In this document: one piece after another, positions 23,966 to 35,701 of the stretch | Layout: each line of letters starts with the position of its first letter | Position numbering within the stretch: the stretch's first letter is position 1 | The notes under the pieces: model-generated | Databases searched by the model: none | The model's input: only the letters and a program-made list of their open reading frames with translations | What the model was told of the DNA's origin: nothing | Program-made: the position numbers and the translations under genes | Source: Lasiosphaeria ovina | Lineage: Eukaryota; Ascomycota; Sordariomycetes; Sordariales; Lasiosphaeriaceae | DNA: 64,000 nucleotides | Reading direction: 5' to 3' | NCBI GenBank assembly: GCA_033439765.1 | Contig: JAULSN010000007.1 | Location: 1,798,001-1,862,000, forward strand

Positions 23966-25505
23966 GTAATTGGAAACTAACGGACAAAAAAATACGGCAC
24001 CCCAAAGATGTTCAACCAACACCGAAGTCCCTTGAGGGAGTGCACAGGATTATAGCTCTATACTCCGAAGAAAAGGAGAGAAAAGAAACACCCGACAATT
24101 GTTTCTCGCCGCGCGAGTGGGAGATGGCCCACAACTGAGGCTATGCCCAGTAATGGACACGAATGGAAGCAATCAGTCTTCCATGATGAATGGTAGAATC
24201 TACTGGGGTCACACGACCACTACTGGTACAAAAAGGGGAGAGGCGGGTTTTTTGCATTTGAGAAAAAGCCATATCCCCTTGACGGGGACTCGCGCTCCTT
24301 ATATTGGCGGGACACAACAGCACCGCCGACATAATCTTGCACAAAAAAAAGCAAATCTCGTCATCCCGGATCTCACGACCGGGGGGCAAAGAGGAAGAAA
24401 GGGGATATATGCGAGTCGCATCACTTGTCCCGGCATATCCCACGAGTTCTATCATGCATGCACAGCATCGTTTCATGGGAGGGGATATAAATATCTAATC
24501 TTGTTGGGCATTTGGCTGTCTTTTTCTTTTTGGCCTGCCTGCCTCGGCGGCGGCATGATGAAATCTGGGCGGCGGTGGCATTGGCTATGTCTCAAGACTT
24601 TTTAACGTAACTTACTACTGGATGGGCCTCGCGGCTGGACACACAAGATGGAAATGGCCTCACGGCTCGTCTTTTTATTTATATTTATGATCGATTCTTT
24701 TTCCTTCTTTCTTCCTTGGAAATATATGATTGGCGTTGGATCGGCTCCTTTTATTTCTCACTCTCCGTTATCGCTTACTCTCTTCCAACCCACACGAGTG
24801 TTCTGTGGCGGCGGCGGCTTTATGTTTTTTTGTTGTTTTGTTTTGCATTATCTCTTTCTCGTCTTATTCCGGACCCGTCGGAAGGAGACGGGCAGCCTTT
24901 TCTTCAAAATTCGCCCATATCACGCTGATCATGTCCGCTACGAGTGTTTTCACTTTCCCACACCCTCTTTCGTCGTCTTCTTCTCTGAAGCAAGACCGCT
25001 TCAAAAATCTTACGCCCCCCTTTGTCGCCCCATATCGACTTTTCCTTCCCACACGCCGTCTTCGTCTTGGAAACAGGAGCAGTGGGCAGGATAAAGACCG
25101 AACTTGTTGGTGTTACGAGATGAAAAATACGTGCGACAGCTTGGCTTGGTTGGTGTGAGCATGGAAGGAGGAGGCCGGGACACACATATATGTTCGAAAG
25201 TACCCGTTCAAGTTGAAGAAGAACAAGCAACAAAAGCGGGGCGTGTGTGTTCTTACCTTGTACGACGGTCTCGTCTGGATAGCATGTAAAGGAGGGTTAA
25301 GAGAACATGTACTTCTAGTATTATAGAACACGGTGCTGCACGTTCCGGGAAAGAGCCCTCCCCCAACTCTCCTCATTTGGTTTAGCGCGGCCATTCCATC
25401 ATCCCCGCGACTAGTGTGGCCCCGCCATTTTCATGAGCACGTACCCCTCCAGTGGCTTCCTCCACGCATCTCACAGATCCCAACTTCAAACTTCAACGCT
25501 TCGCC
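23966..25505. other. Intergenic region, no gene seen
   Basis: About 1.5 kb without a supportable gene. A TATAAATA string lies at 24486 and the region 24640-25080 is T/C-rich, producing Phe/Ser-rich open frames that look like composition artefacts. The CT-rich stretch just before 25506 is a plausible leader for the next gene. Confidence 0.55.
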
Positions 25506-26550
25506 ATGGCGGCAATCATATCGAGATCGACGACGTCTCCGTCGGTGTCTGCTTCGTCGGTATCGGCTTCATCGGCAGTCCCGTCGGCGTCTACCATACT
25601 TTCTTCAGTTACGTCGACAAAGGATCGCGATCCCCCGAAAGATAGCGATCCCCCGACCGTGCGATTCACTAATACGCAAGATCTCTTCAATACCATTGAT
25701 TCCACTACTGGGGATTTCCTTACCGTCACAAGTATGATATTACCCTCTTATTTCTATATAATATACTAATTATTTAGATGTCTCTCCTAATCAATTTACC
25801 GAAATCGAGCGTGAGCGAGATACTGGGGGAAAGACTGGGCAAAAGAAACAATACCGAAAGTTCCGTTTTCGCCGCTATAATACCAATTCCCGGATCTTGA
25901 TTATTACAATCCCAACCCGTCTACACGAGACCCTTCACCTGGGACTTTATATGCGGTATTATGCCCAGCTTGCCCGGAATGGTACGGAGGAAAGCTGGAT
26001 AGATATTGGGTCAGCTAGATTTCGAGCAGAAAAAGATCATCCTGGAGGAGATGGCGCAGAAGGCGATTCGACAGGCGGTCCATGGCCGGAACGTGGAGGA
26101 GCAGGTAATTGGCCAACACTAGTCATTGAGTCTGGATATTCCGAAACATTACCCGAGCTTCAAAAGGATATGCGGTGGTGGTTTCAAGAATCAAACCACC
26201 AGGTCAAGATTGTCATTCTGGCGAAATTTGACGACCAGCAACACCACATTTTGCTAGAGAAATGGGAGGAAGAAATCTCGAGTCCTCAAGGAGCGATCAC
26301 ACGGAGTCGGGCTGCTGCTAGATCGCAGAATGGTGTTCTCAACCCAGTAAAACGGCAGTCAATCACCATCACCCGCGATGAGACAACAAATCCAGTATCG
26401 TACAATGTTACTAGGGGGGCATTAGTACTAGGATTTCGACTTCTTTTTCTTCGCGATCCAGGCCCACAAGAGGGAGATTTTGTACTTAGCATTCAGAGCC
26501 TGCAGCTATATGCAGAGAAGGTCTGGGCTCAGCTACCGAGATCAGACTAG
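25506..26550 (+). CDS. Fungal orphan-family protein with possible PD-(D/E)XK (Uma2-like) core
   Basis: Two exons, 25506-25731 and 25778-26550, give 332 residues. The 46-nt intron has donor GTATGA, branch TACTAAT and acceptor TTTAG, and the join restores the frame precisely. The first 75 residues are Ser/Thr/Pro-rich. The core holds W187-P-T-L-V-I-E193-S-G-Y-S-E198, then KDMRWWF and VKIVIL, followed by a LLEKWEEE segment. I recognise this pattern from a large, lineage-expanded set of uncharacterised Pezizomycotina proteins. The WPTLVIE...SE strand, followed by a helix and a KIV strand, recalls the catalytic core of Uma2-like PD-(D/E)XK nucleases, but the fold assignment is inference. Base composition after the gene is AT-richer than its neighbours. 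The ATG at 25506 has a good GCC-ATG-GC context; the upstream extension of the open frame has no ATG. Confidence 0.75.
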
Positions 26551-27248
26551 CTAATCAGAAATCAGTATTGATAACCCAACTTATAGTCAAAAACGGCAGC
26601 CCCAATAGTAATACAGGAATTATCGCCAAGATAGACAGAGCGTATAGAGCTGGGTGATCTGTGAGTAGATCACCTTTGCTATGACACAGGTACACCGACG
26701 GTACTTGTAAGAGATTTGTGCGCTTGGTGTTAAAGCCACCAAAAATGGCAGCATGCGCCAGCCAAATTCGGCGGCCAGAACACCGCTTTCTCTGTTTGTG
26801 GAGTATATATATATATATTTACCGGTATATATTCGCGTCGTCATATCATGAGCCATTAGGTATTCCTCTCACTTTGAAAGGGTAGACGACTACCAGCCAG
26901 CAAGAGGCAGACCGCTTGTCTCCAGGGCTATCGTTTGGCAGATACTCCATATAAATTAAAACCGATACTCCCAAGACGCCATTTATTTTATTATTGAAAC
27001 ATGCTAGAGAGACGCGCTTCCCCCGCCCCATCCCTCCCGCTTCTAAACCACGCTTTCGCTTTCACCGACCCAGGCCCAACTTGTTATTTCAATCCGGCTA
27101 TATAAGGCAGGCAGGTATCTAGGTGTTACACAAGACGTAAAATAATTAAAGAAAATTCATCACGCGTCGGCGAGAAAACCACGTGTCCCGAGCCTTTTGG
27201 CCATTGTCATTATTATCCAATACACGTCGCCGGCACCGCCACTTCTCA
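26551..27248. other. AT-richer spacer
   Basis: About 700 bases between convergent gene ends, holding an AT dinucleotide tract near 26803-26830 and a TATATAAG string near 27096. It should contain both 3' untranslated regions. No gene seen. Confidence 0.6.
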
Positions 27249-29024
27249 TCACTCGACGTCCTCCATGTCCGCGTCGTTGTCGTCCAGGTTGTAGACGGCG
27301 ACGGTGTTCTTCTCGCACAGCTTGCGGCCGAAGCGGCTGGCGGCGCTGTCGCGGACGCGGGCCTCGGCGTCGAGCTTCTCCTTGGCCTGCGCGGCGAGCT
27401 CCTTGATGGAGTGCTTCACGTCCTTGACGAGAATGGCGCTCCACGCGGCGTGCGGCTTGCATTTCTTCTTGGTGCACATGCCGGCCGTGAAGGGGTCGGC
27501 CACGGCTCCAGGGGCGGCCGCGGCAGCAGGGTCTACGATAGGCGGGCCGGCAGCGCCCGGAGCGACGCCGCCGCCGCTAGCCGTTCCGGGGTCTAGGAGC
27601 ACCGCGGGCAACTGTTCCGGTGAGGCGTCGAGACGGCCGGCCTTGAAGATGGCCTCGCCCGCGGGGCTCTGGACAAAGACGCCGAACTGGTGCGTCACGC
27701 CCACCGCGTCGAGGCGCACGTCGTACCCGCAAAAGTCCTTGGCAATGCCCTTGCCAGCGCCGATGGCCGTCTCCCGCCGCTTGAGTGCCATCTCGATCAG
27801 CTGCAGCATCTTCTTGCACAGCATGATCTCCTCGCCGAGATTGTGGCGGTCCGAGGCAGACCGGTCGAGGATGTCGCGCTCCTCGGCAGTGAGCGCCTTG
27901 CTAAGGTCTCCCGTGTTCCAGAAATCGTCCGAGACGCCTTTTCACGGCTGTCAGTAGATGCGCAAAATTCCGATGTTGCCCAAGTGGAGCGATCTAGGGA
28001 CGGATGGGGCGAGGATGGAAAGAAGCTTTCTCGAGAACAAAGTGAAGAGAGAACAAAGTGAAGAAGAAGTCGTACCAAAGGGCTTCTTGCCCACCCTCCA
28101 CCCGCCCTTGGACGGGGTATCGAGGAGCCCCATAAACTCGTCCTGCGTCAGGATGTCGGCGCCGGCGGCCTTGGACTTGGGCAGGGTGGCAATGAGCTGC
28201 TCCCACCACAGCTGGCAGTGCTCCTCGGAGCAGAAGATGCTGCGCTCCTCGACGCTGTAGACGCGGGCGGAGCGGTTGCAGCCCTCGAGCGAGCACATCT
28301 TCTTGTAGCGCGTGACGTAGCGCTTGCCGTCGGTGCAGTTGGGGCAGATGTACTTCTGCACCAGGTTCTCGCCCGTGTACTTGTCCATGCCGATGCAGTC
28401 GCCGTGGAACCAGTCCTCGCACCGATCGCAAGCTATCATGAAGCGGTGGTTGTCTGGGCCCCGGCACAGGCAGTACGGCCCGCTGTCTGATTCGCTAGAG
28501 CCGCCGCCGCCGACATCTCCGTCGCCCGTCACGCTGGAGGCGGGGGCTGGCGACGAGCCCGTCCCGGTCTTGGTCCGGTTAGCAGCCCCGGAGCTCTTGC
28601 CGCCCTTCTTACCGCTGGCGCCGCCACCGCGTGAGCGCTTAGAAGATTTGACGACACTGGCGGTACCTTTTTTTTTCTTGGGCGCCGCCTTGGGCGTCTT
28701 GGTCTTGTCGCCGGCCATGGCTGGTAATGATGATGATGGTGATGAAGCGGGTGCTGCTGGCGTGCCTTCTGTCTTGAGCCGGTCAACGGCGTCGCTGCTG
28801 GGCATGCGCGATTGATATTCTTCCGACTTAATTGCTATGTCGGGAACAGGAGCAGGAATTGTATTGGGTGAAGTGCTCGGGGGAGGAGAGACGGCGACGT
28901 CGGCGGCTTTTCCATCCCGACTCTCACTCTCCATCTCACCAGAACTCTCACTGCCAGCAGCCTGAGGACTGTGCTTTCCACTCATGTTTGCTTCCACTTC
29001 CATGTTCGGCAGGGCGTGGCTCAT
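27249..29024 (-). CDS. spp1: SPP1-type PHD-finger subunit of the Set1/COMPASS histone methyltransferase complex
   Basis: Two exons, 29024-28076 and 27937-27249, give 545 residues. The intron is 138 nt (donor GTACGA, acceptor AAAAG), and the join reads KKPFG-VSDDFWN in frame. A long disordered N-terminus with Lys/Ser-rich segments precedes a C4HC3 PHD finger at about residues 182-232 (PYCLCRG... CDRCEDWFHGDCIG... YICPNC), the module that reads methylated histone H3 Lys4. A second Cys-rich segment follows (MCSLEGCNR, FCSEEHCQLWW), as in Spp1/CXXC1 proteins. The C-terminal half contains coiled segments and a conserved MCTKKKCKPH motif. It should act in chromatin as a stimulatory subunit of Set1 in H3K4 methylation. 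The start was set at the first in-frame ATG: the frame stays open to 29123 but only through TTG/CTG/GTG codons. The gene is divergent from SCO1. Confidence 0.88.
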
Positions 29025-29526
29025 GGCGTTACCTGTGGCTGCGTTTGAGTCTGGTCCTGGTCCTTGTCCTGGCCCTGGCTCAACCGTGAAGAAGGAACGC
29101 GAGAAAAGGCCATTCACCAGCAAATAGCAGAGTGGGGCGTAGACGTGCTACCTTCCCCACGCACGCATCGCAAGTTTTCCAGGGCGTGCAAAGACTAATG
29201 TCGGTCGCGCCTGCTCGTGCTTCAAGGTTAACCCAGTCGCTGGTTGAGTGGCTCAACAGGTGGTTGATAACCTGAGTTTAAGTTGTTTACAGGCATGCGC
29301 TGCTGCGTTATCTGCATACCTGGCGCGATAGCTTGGCTCCTCCCCCACACTTTGCGCCACGCGCCCAAGTTCCATTGGCTAGCGCCTGGACCAAGCGCCA
29401 CCACCATCGGGCGATTTTACTTGCTGCAGACGGGAGTGCAGACCGACCTCAAGCTTTGGAGCTCGGGAGCTCTCGTTGAATCAACGCCTCCCGCTCGCCA
29501 CATCCGCTCCATCGCCAACGCCCACC
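29025..29526. promoter_or_regulatory. Shared promoter region between SPP1 and SCO1, with an inverted CCAAT box
   Basis: These 502 bases separate the two divergent start codons. ATTGG at 29374-29378 is a CCAAT box in reverse orientation, about 150 bp before the SCO1 ATG. CCAAT boxes bound by the HAP/CBC complex commonly drive respiratory genes in fungi, which fits SCO1. The direct role here is inference. Confidence 0.45.
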
Positions 29527-30558
29527 ATGTCGCAGCCGGCTGTGCGGATAGGCGCCGTCCTAAACGCTCTCGCAAGAGCACCGGCACGGCAATGCTTGCG
29601 ACCCATGTCAACTGCGCGCAGCTCGCCCGCTCGACGACCGATGGCCTCTTGCCTTTCCCACGGCCCGGCCCAGGCCCGGCAGCCATTGGTGCAGCGGAGG
29701 TTCAAATACAAGACGGTCGAGGAGGCAAAGAGTCGCTACCGCTCTGGGGTATGAAATGGGCCAAGACTCGCTCGCTCTGCACCTCCTTTCTAGGCTCGAG
29801 CGACGACTAACACGTGTCGCCCAGCCCTTCTCCTGGAAAGCCGGCCTTCTCTTCGTCACCACTGCCGCCGGTCTCCTCTGGTATTTCGAGCGCGAGAAGG
29901 GCCGCATGCAGCAAAAGAGGATAGCCGAGGCAGCAAAAGGCGTTGGGCGGCCCAAGGTGGGCGGCCCGTTCGAGCTACTTGACCAGGACGGCAACGTCAT
30001 GACGGAGCAGAACCTCAGGGGCCGGTACTCGCTGGTAAGTCGGATATGACCACGGCAGACGATGGAGCTATGGTGGCTTGGGTGTCTATGGCTGCGTGCT
30101 GACCCGCATTTCTCTCGTCTCTGTAGGTGTACTTTGGCTTCTCTCACTGCCCCGACATTTGTCCCGAAGAGCTGGACAAGATGGCGCGCATGTTCGACCT
30201 CGTCGAGGCCGAGCTCCCGGGCGCGCTGGCGCCTGTCTTCGTCACGTGCGACCCGGCCCGCGACACTCCGAAGGTGCTGAAGGAGTACCTGAGCGAGTTC
30301 CATCCCAAATTCATCGGCCTTACCGGCACGTACGACCAGATCAAAGCCATGTGCAAGACATATCGGGTTTACTTTAGCACGCCTCAGACCGTGGCGCCGG
30401 GTCAGGACTATCTGGTCGACCACAGCATCTATTTCTACCTCATGGACCCCGAGGGCGATTTTGTCGAGGCGCTGGGACGACAGCACTCCCCGGATCAGGC
30501 CGCTAAGATTATCATCGACCACATGAAGGAGTGGAAGCCGTCAGTCATACGCCAATAG
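29527..30558 (+). CDS. sco1: SCO1, mitochondrial copper chaperone for cytochrome c oxidase assembly
   Basis: Three exons, 29527-29748, 29825-30034 and 30127-30558, encode 287 residues; introns of 76 and 92 nt both lie at phase 0. The N-terminal 70 residues are Arg/Ala/Ser-rich with no acidic residues, a typical mitochondrial presequence. One membrane segment follows at about 80-97 (AGLLFVTTAAGLLWYF). The thioredoxin-like domain carries the copper-binding CxxxC (Cys152-Pro-Asp-Ile-Cys156) and the conserved copper-ligand His243 in LVDHS. SCO1 is anchored in the inner membrane and passes copper to the CuA site of Cox2. All key residues are present and the length is usual for the family. The ATG at 29527 has a CACC-ATG-TC context. 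Confidence 0.95.
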
Positions 30559-31826
30559 TCACGCGCCTTAGGGAGAACCACGCATTTGGGCATATCTGTG
30601 TGTGGTATGCGAGAATTGTACATCACCGCCAAATCTGTTCATGTAATATAAATTAAAACTGTCCTTGTAATACTGCCCGCATGTGAGTAGAAGGTGTAGT
30701 TATACGAGATGTGTTTGATCCGGGACTAAACTATTTGCCTACCCGGAACGGATAACAAGCCGACTTTGAGCCCTTCCCCTTTTTTGAACTGGCCAGTCGG
30801 TTAATATTTACCTGGAAAGTTCCCTGCGGGCTGCGAGACATTAAGCAAGGTACCCGATCGTGCCGAGACACCGTAGCATCGATGAATGCGCGACCGATTA
30901 AGTTTAATGTCATAATAGGTGCCCTGGTTAGGCAAGGTAGTGTGATGATGGATGTGATATATGTGGTAACCTGGAAGGTAGTGGCAGAATATCGTACCCA
31001 CATTCTTGGCTGCCCTTGTACGGGATACTCCGTACTGCTTGTTCGACGTCATGCGGCACGGGCCAGGATGCGACAAAACTTCCACCCACCAGCCTAACAA
31101 GCCTCGGAGTGTTGGATACTGTGGCTGCTTCTCCACCACGGTAACCGCCCGTCTCCTCCAATGTTGCTCCATTTGGGAAAGAGGCTTGCACACCCACGGT
31201 ACGCTTGGATGCTTATCCCCTAAATAACGGGCATCTGCGGGTATTCTTAACGTCCCGTCCTTCACCTGTCTTTAACGGCAAACTGTTTGGATTCCCCGTC
31301 GTCAGTCGCTAGACTTTGCCCAGCTCATACATCAGTGACTTGATTGGCTTCCGTCGCTGGGTCGCCGTTGCGGTATCACATGGCCGGCGTCATGATTAAT
31401 GCACCCCTGTTCAACTCCAGCTTCCTTATCTCTAGTGCACTTCGACCCCAAAAGTGTGAGGGACTAATAAAACAGGAGATACGGAGTACGCTGCGAGGGA
31501 ATTTCCCAAAAGACTAACTGCCTTCCCAACATCGAGTCTGGAACGAGGCAGCCACGAACCATTGGCCCAACTATAACTAGTAGGCACCCTGCCACATCGT
31601 TTCTTATCCCACAATTCGACGACCCCGCGCCAGTCAACTCCGTCTCAACCTTGGTCTAAGTCTCCGTACGTAAGTTGCATTACGATTTAGACCGGGTGAG
31701 TACCGTACATGCATTAGTCGACGACGAACAAGACAAGACAAAGCTGGGGAAGGTTTAATTAATATCGCCTCTCTCGACTAAACCGCATCCCCAAAAGCTG
31801 CCAAAAGCGCAAAAGGAGAAGCCGCA
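30559..31826. other. Intergenic region, SCO1 3' end and choline kinase promoter
   Basis: About 1.27 kb without a supportable gene. A TATAAATTAAA string near 30648 is probably part of the SCO1 3' processing region. Repeated TACGGAGTAC-like and GGTACCC strings are frequent in this genome and carry no clear meaning here. Confidence 0.55.
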
Positions 31827-34553
31827 ATGTCGGCCCCTTCGCCGGCCACTTCTGCCACGCAGCCACGGCGCTCAGCGCTGAAGCCGGATGGCGAGAGCGA
31901 CAGAACGCCTCCTTTGAGCGCATCCATCAAAGGTTTGTGCCACTTGTACCACTCCGCTGCCCTTCCCTGACCCTCGCTATTTCTCCTACCCTCACACAAA
32001 GGCGTTGCACAAGAAAGAGAGTGCGTTTAGTGTCATGCCCCTACCCATTCCACGTGGCTTGAACTATGCCATATGTGCTACCATAGATCAAGAATTCTGC
32101 CGTCTGAATTGTCTCAGCCGGCTACACAAGAGACTCGTGGCTGGAACAGGAATTGCACTTATGTCACGGCTTGGCCCAAATTGTGTCCGCAACCAAGCCA
32201 GCCGTTGAAACATACCCTTCTCTTTCAACATTGCGCAAATTTGGTCCCCGGATCCTTTGTTAATTTTGGCCTAGCTGTGCAAATTGCCGAGGTCGAACGC
32301 CCCTCTTCACCTGATGACTCGGCTTCCAAGAAGCAATTTCCTGCTGGACTTGCCAGGAGGCTCAGTGGACGGGCCCCTGTGCCAGGCTCGTCAAGGGCCT
32401 CGACCATCAGCCAGGGAAGCGTCGAGAGCGTAGTTGGTGATGCGGCAGCAGCCGCCTCTTCGTCCCACTTGGCAGATGATCCCCAGCACCAGAGCCAGTC
32501 TTATCACCGCCATAGACTAGACCGAGTGAGCGAGAAGCTGCTCACGCAGGTTGCGGACTGGGTGCAGCGTGAGAAGGTCAAGAGAGAGACTAAGAAATCC
32601 CGCAAGGTGCGGCGCAGATCGTCTCCGGTCGAAAAGGCGCCAGAGAAACCGGTGAGCGAAGTAGCCGCGGCGGAACGCACCCGAGCGCGGGCTGGTTCCA
32701 TGGATTCCGAGTCGAGCGAGGTCTCGCTTGACCGACTCCAGAAAATCATTGACGACAGCGTGGCGGCATTGGGTCTGGACTCCATCCCGCACCTTCACGC
32801 GCGCATAGGGCGAAAGCATCACAAGCGACACTCAAAGAACCCCAGCATCAGCCGTAACCCTGTCTCGTCTGACACCGACTTTTTCGACGGTGACGTGATA
32901 GTGCCTGGCTGCGATGCTTATCTCGACAACTCCAAGGCCATGAGCTATTTCGGGGGCCAGGCCTCGCCTGCCGCCGACGAGACGGCTTCCATCTCAGGCC
33001 GGAAGGAGGAGCGGGAGAAGCACGCCTGGACGTCGTTCAAGAACGAGATCATCCGCATCGCCCACACGCTCAAGCTCAAGGGTTGGAGGCGGGTGCCACT
33101 TGACGGCGGCGAGATTATTGCCGTTGAGCGCCTCAGCGGCGCATTGACGAACGCCGTATACGTGGTCTCGCCGCCGTCCGAGTCGGTGCTACCCCGCGAA
33201 GAGGGCAAGAAGCAGCCTACCAAGGTGCTGTTGAGAATCTATGGCCCCCAGGTGGAACACCTCATCGACAGAGAGACGGAACTGGGCGTGCTCCGGAGGT
33301 TGGCCAGGAAGAAGATTGGCCCGCGGTTGCTGGGCACGTTTCTCAATGGCCGGTTTGAGCAGTACTTTAACTCTACGACTCTCACTCCGGCGAACCTGAG
33401 GGAGCCCGAGACATCGAAGCAAATCGCCAAGCGCATGAGAGAGCTTCACGATGGCGTCGAGCTTCTCGAAGACGAGAAGGACAAGGGCCCCAATGTGTGG
33501 AGAAACTGGGACAAGTGGCTCAACCAAGCAGAGAAGACGGTCATGTTCCTCGACAAGCAGATCGCGTCAAGCTCCCTCGAACCGGCACGTGGTCCAGGGG
33601 ATGCTTGGAAGACTCGAGGCTTCGTCTGCGGTGTGGAGTGGCCCGCCTTTAAGGCGCTGGTCGACAAATACCGCAAGTTCTTGAATGACAAATATGGTGA
33701 TGCCAAAGCCATTCGGGACAAGTTGATATTTGCCCACAACGATGTTGGTATTTCCTTCGTAAGAGTAGAGATGGACTTTGACTGACAGCTTGGTCGCGCA
33801 CAGACACAATATGGTAACATTTTGCGTATCCGTCCGGACGACGAAAAGTCGCCCTTTTTGCAGCCGGCCAACGAGCATAAGCAGCTTGTCGTTATTGACT
33901 TTGAGTACGCTGCCGCCAACCTGCCGGGCCTTGAGTTTGCCAATCACTTTTCCGAGTGGACCTACAACTATCATGACCCGGAGCGGCCGCACGCTTGCGA
34001 CACCAGCAAGTACCCGACTCCGGAGGAGCAACAACGCTTCATCAAGGCCTACATCGGCCACCGGCCACGGTACCCTCTCTCGGGCAACTCGTCGACACCC
34101 AACCTGGCTCCAGTGGCAGCCGCCACGCCGCCACTCCACAGCACCGGCTCTACGACGTCGATCGCGGACTTTATGCTGGACGCACGCGTGCCAACAGGCG
34201 GGTGGAAGGAGGAGGAGCGCAAGCGCGAAGAAATCCTCGAGGGGCGGCTCAAAGATCTGCTCGAAGAGACAAGGCTCTGGCGCGTTGCCAACAGCGCGCA
34301 GTGGGTGGCGTGGGGTCTCGTGCAGGCCAAGGTCCCGGGCCTGCAGCTGGTCCCGTCTCCGGAGGGCGGCGCCGTTCCGGACGAGGACGGCGAGGCCGAG
34401 GGGACGGTCGACGATGCCTCTGCGTTTGACTACCTGGGCTACGCGCAGGAACGAGCCTTCTTTTTCCTCGGCGACTGCGTCCAGCTCGGCCTAGTTGCGG
34501 CTGAGGACCTGCCGGCCGATGTCCAGTCCAAGCTCAAGACTGTCCGTTATTAA
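31827..34553 (+). CDS. Choline kinase (choline/ethanolamine kinase family)
   Basis: Three exons, 31827-31932, 32275-33743 and 33804-34553, give 774 residues. The first intron is 342 nt, long for this genome; the second is 60 nt and interrupts the catalytic loop. The join there restores the Brenner motif HND (523-525) followed by TQYGNIL, and the metal-binding VIDFEYA lies at 556-561, followed by the NLPGLEFANHFSEW segment specific to choline kinases. The N-terminal 310 residues are Ser/Arg-rich and disordered, a fungal extension absent from animal enzymes. An insert between about 595 and 640 is also low-complexity. The enzyme phosphorylates choline (and possibly ethanolamine) with ATP, the first step of the Kennedy pathway to phosphatidylcholine, in the cytosol. 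Exon 1 (MSAPSPATS...) joined to VQIAEVERP is phase-consistent; a further small exon inside intron 1 cannot be excluded. Confidence 0.9.
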
Positions 34554-34844
34554 TTACGCGCTCCGTCCCTACCTGGTAGGGACGGGAGGTATCCGTACGG
34601 ATTGAGCTATGCCTGGCCCTCCGTGTAAGGGTGGGTAGCTTCTGGGGGGGCGCGACGGTTCCTGCCCAGCCACTAGGGCCCGCACCAGAAGGTTGCCCTA
34701 CGGGCCAGCCACTTGGTTTAACCTTTCGGTAAGGCCGTTTTTTCACCTGTCGGGGCAGTCAGGGTATGTTTCTATAGCAGGGGTTGGGCAATATGGTTCT
34801 TTCCATGCATCGACAGCCTGTGGTTCGGATGCAAGGTACGGATT

Positions 34845-34848
<4 letters not shown>

Positions 34849-34881
<33 letters not shown>
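34849..34881. repeat. Poly-T tract of 33 nt
   Basis: Uninterrupted T run between the choline kinase and DUF3433 genes. It could be the A-tail of an old minus-strand retrocopy or a simple homopolymer; no element body was recognised beside it. Confidence 0.85.
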
Positions 34882-35405
34882 CACGCAGTATCGCGATCAA
34901 TATGATACCGCCGTTATTATCTACAGTATCCCCTTTCGACCCTCTCTGCTCTTGCGTGTTTACCTAAAATCGTACTGTGGCAGATATGAACTGGCTGTGT
35001 GGAGACACGTGGGGGAATTGTCTGCACGGGCCATCCCCCACCACTCACAGCTCACAGCTGCGCTACGGCACAGCAGAGCTCACCCCAGTCTTTTTGCCCC
35101 TCCCCCTCTCCCTCCCACCATCCATCCGCGTGCTAGCTACCTTGTCGTCCCAAAGCTCTTCGGTCGGGCTGAAGCTTCCCCCCAGCCTTTTCATCCGGCC
35201 TTTGGCTGTCATTGTCGCGATGCGATCAAAACGGTTCTGAACATCAACAATTCCGAATTAGCCAGGGAAAATGCGCAATGCATCGCAGTGACGGTTCAAG
35301 ACGCTACTGTGCACGGTATGCTATTTAATTTCCTCAAAACGATTTCTCCCAGGGTTGCTGATGGTACGGGTTCCGGGGGTGGGGATTGTGAACCTGGGAA
35401 GTGTG

Positions 35406-35430
35406 TGTGGTGTGGTGTGGTGTGGTGTGG
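35406..35430. repeat. TGTGG tandem repeat, five copies
   Basis: Five head-to-tail TGTGG pentamers, preceded by a short GT run. It lies about 270 bp upstream of the DUF3433 gene start. On the minus strand it reads CCACA. Confidence 0.85.
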
Positions 35431-35701
35431 GTGGCTGGTAAATAGGTAGCCCAACCTCCAGTTCGCGCGCGAGGCCACCGCACCCACGACAAAATCCCAA
35501 CCACCAGCCTCGCGCAAACGCAGTTGCTGCCAACCATACATATTTCATGCTCGTTGGGCCTCGCATCATGCGGCCTTCCTCTGTGCATCTGCTGTCTGCA
35601 CTGGCAATTGGTTCTACCTGAGGTCCAAGTGGAGGTTTTCTGCATCTCGCCGCTGTCTGTGTCTGTGTCTCTTTCTGTAGGACGGACGAGTAAGACGAAG
35701 C

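Larger units (their letters stand above)
34554..35701. other. Intergenic region with T run and TGTGG repeat
   Basis: About 1.15 kb between tandem genes with no supportable gene. It contains a 33-nt T run and a five-copy TGTGG repeat, listed separately. The 120 bases before 35702 are CT/TG-rich, as expected of a leader. Confidence 0.6.

Noticed and set aside
24648..25094. 148-residue plus-strand frame rich in Phe, Leu and Ser that looks like a membrane protein
   Set aside because: Sits in T/C-rich low-complexity DNA, and all three plus frames give similar hydrophobic strings, which points to base composition rather than a gene.
29025..29123. N-terminal extension of the SPP1 gene to 29123
   Set aside because: The extension has only TTG/CTG/GTG codons available as starts; the first ATG at 29024 has an acceptable context.
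29608..30522. 304-residue minus-strand open frame
   Set aside because: Antisense to SCO1, crossing both introns; no motifs.
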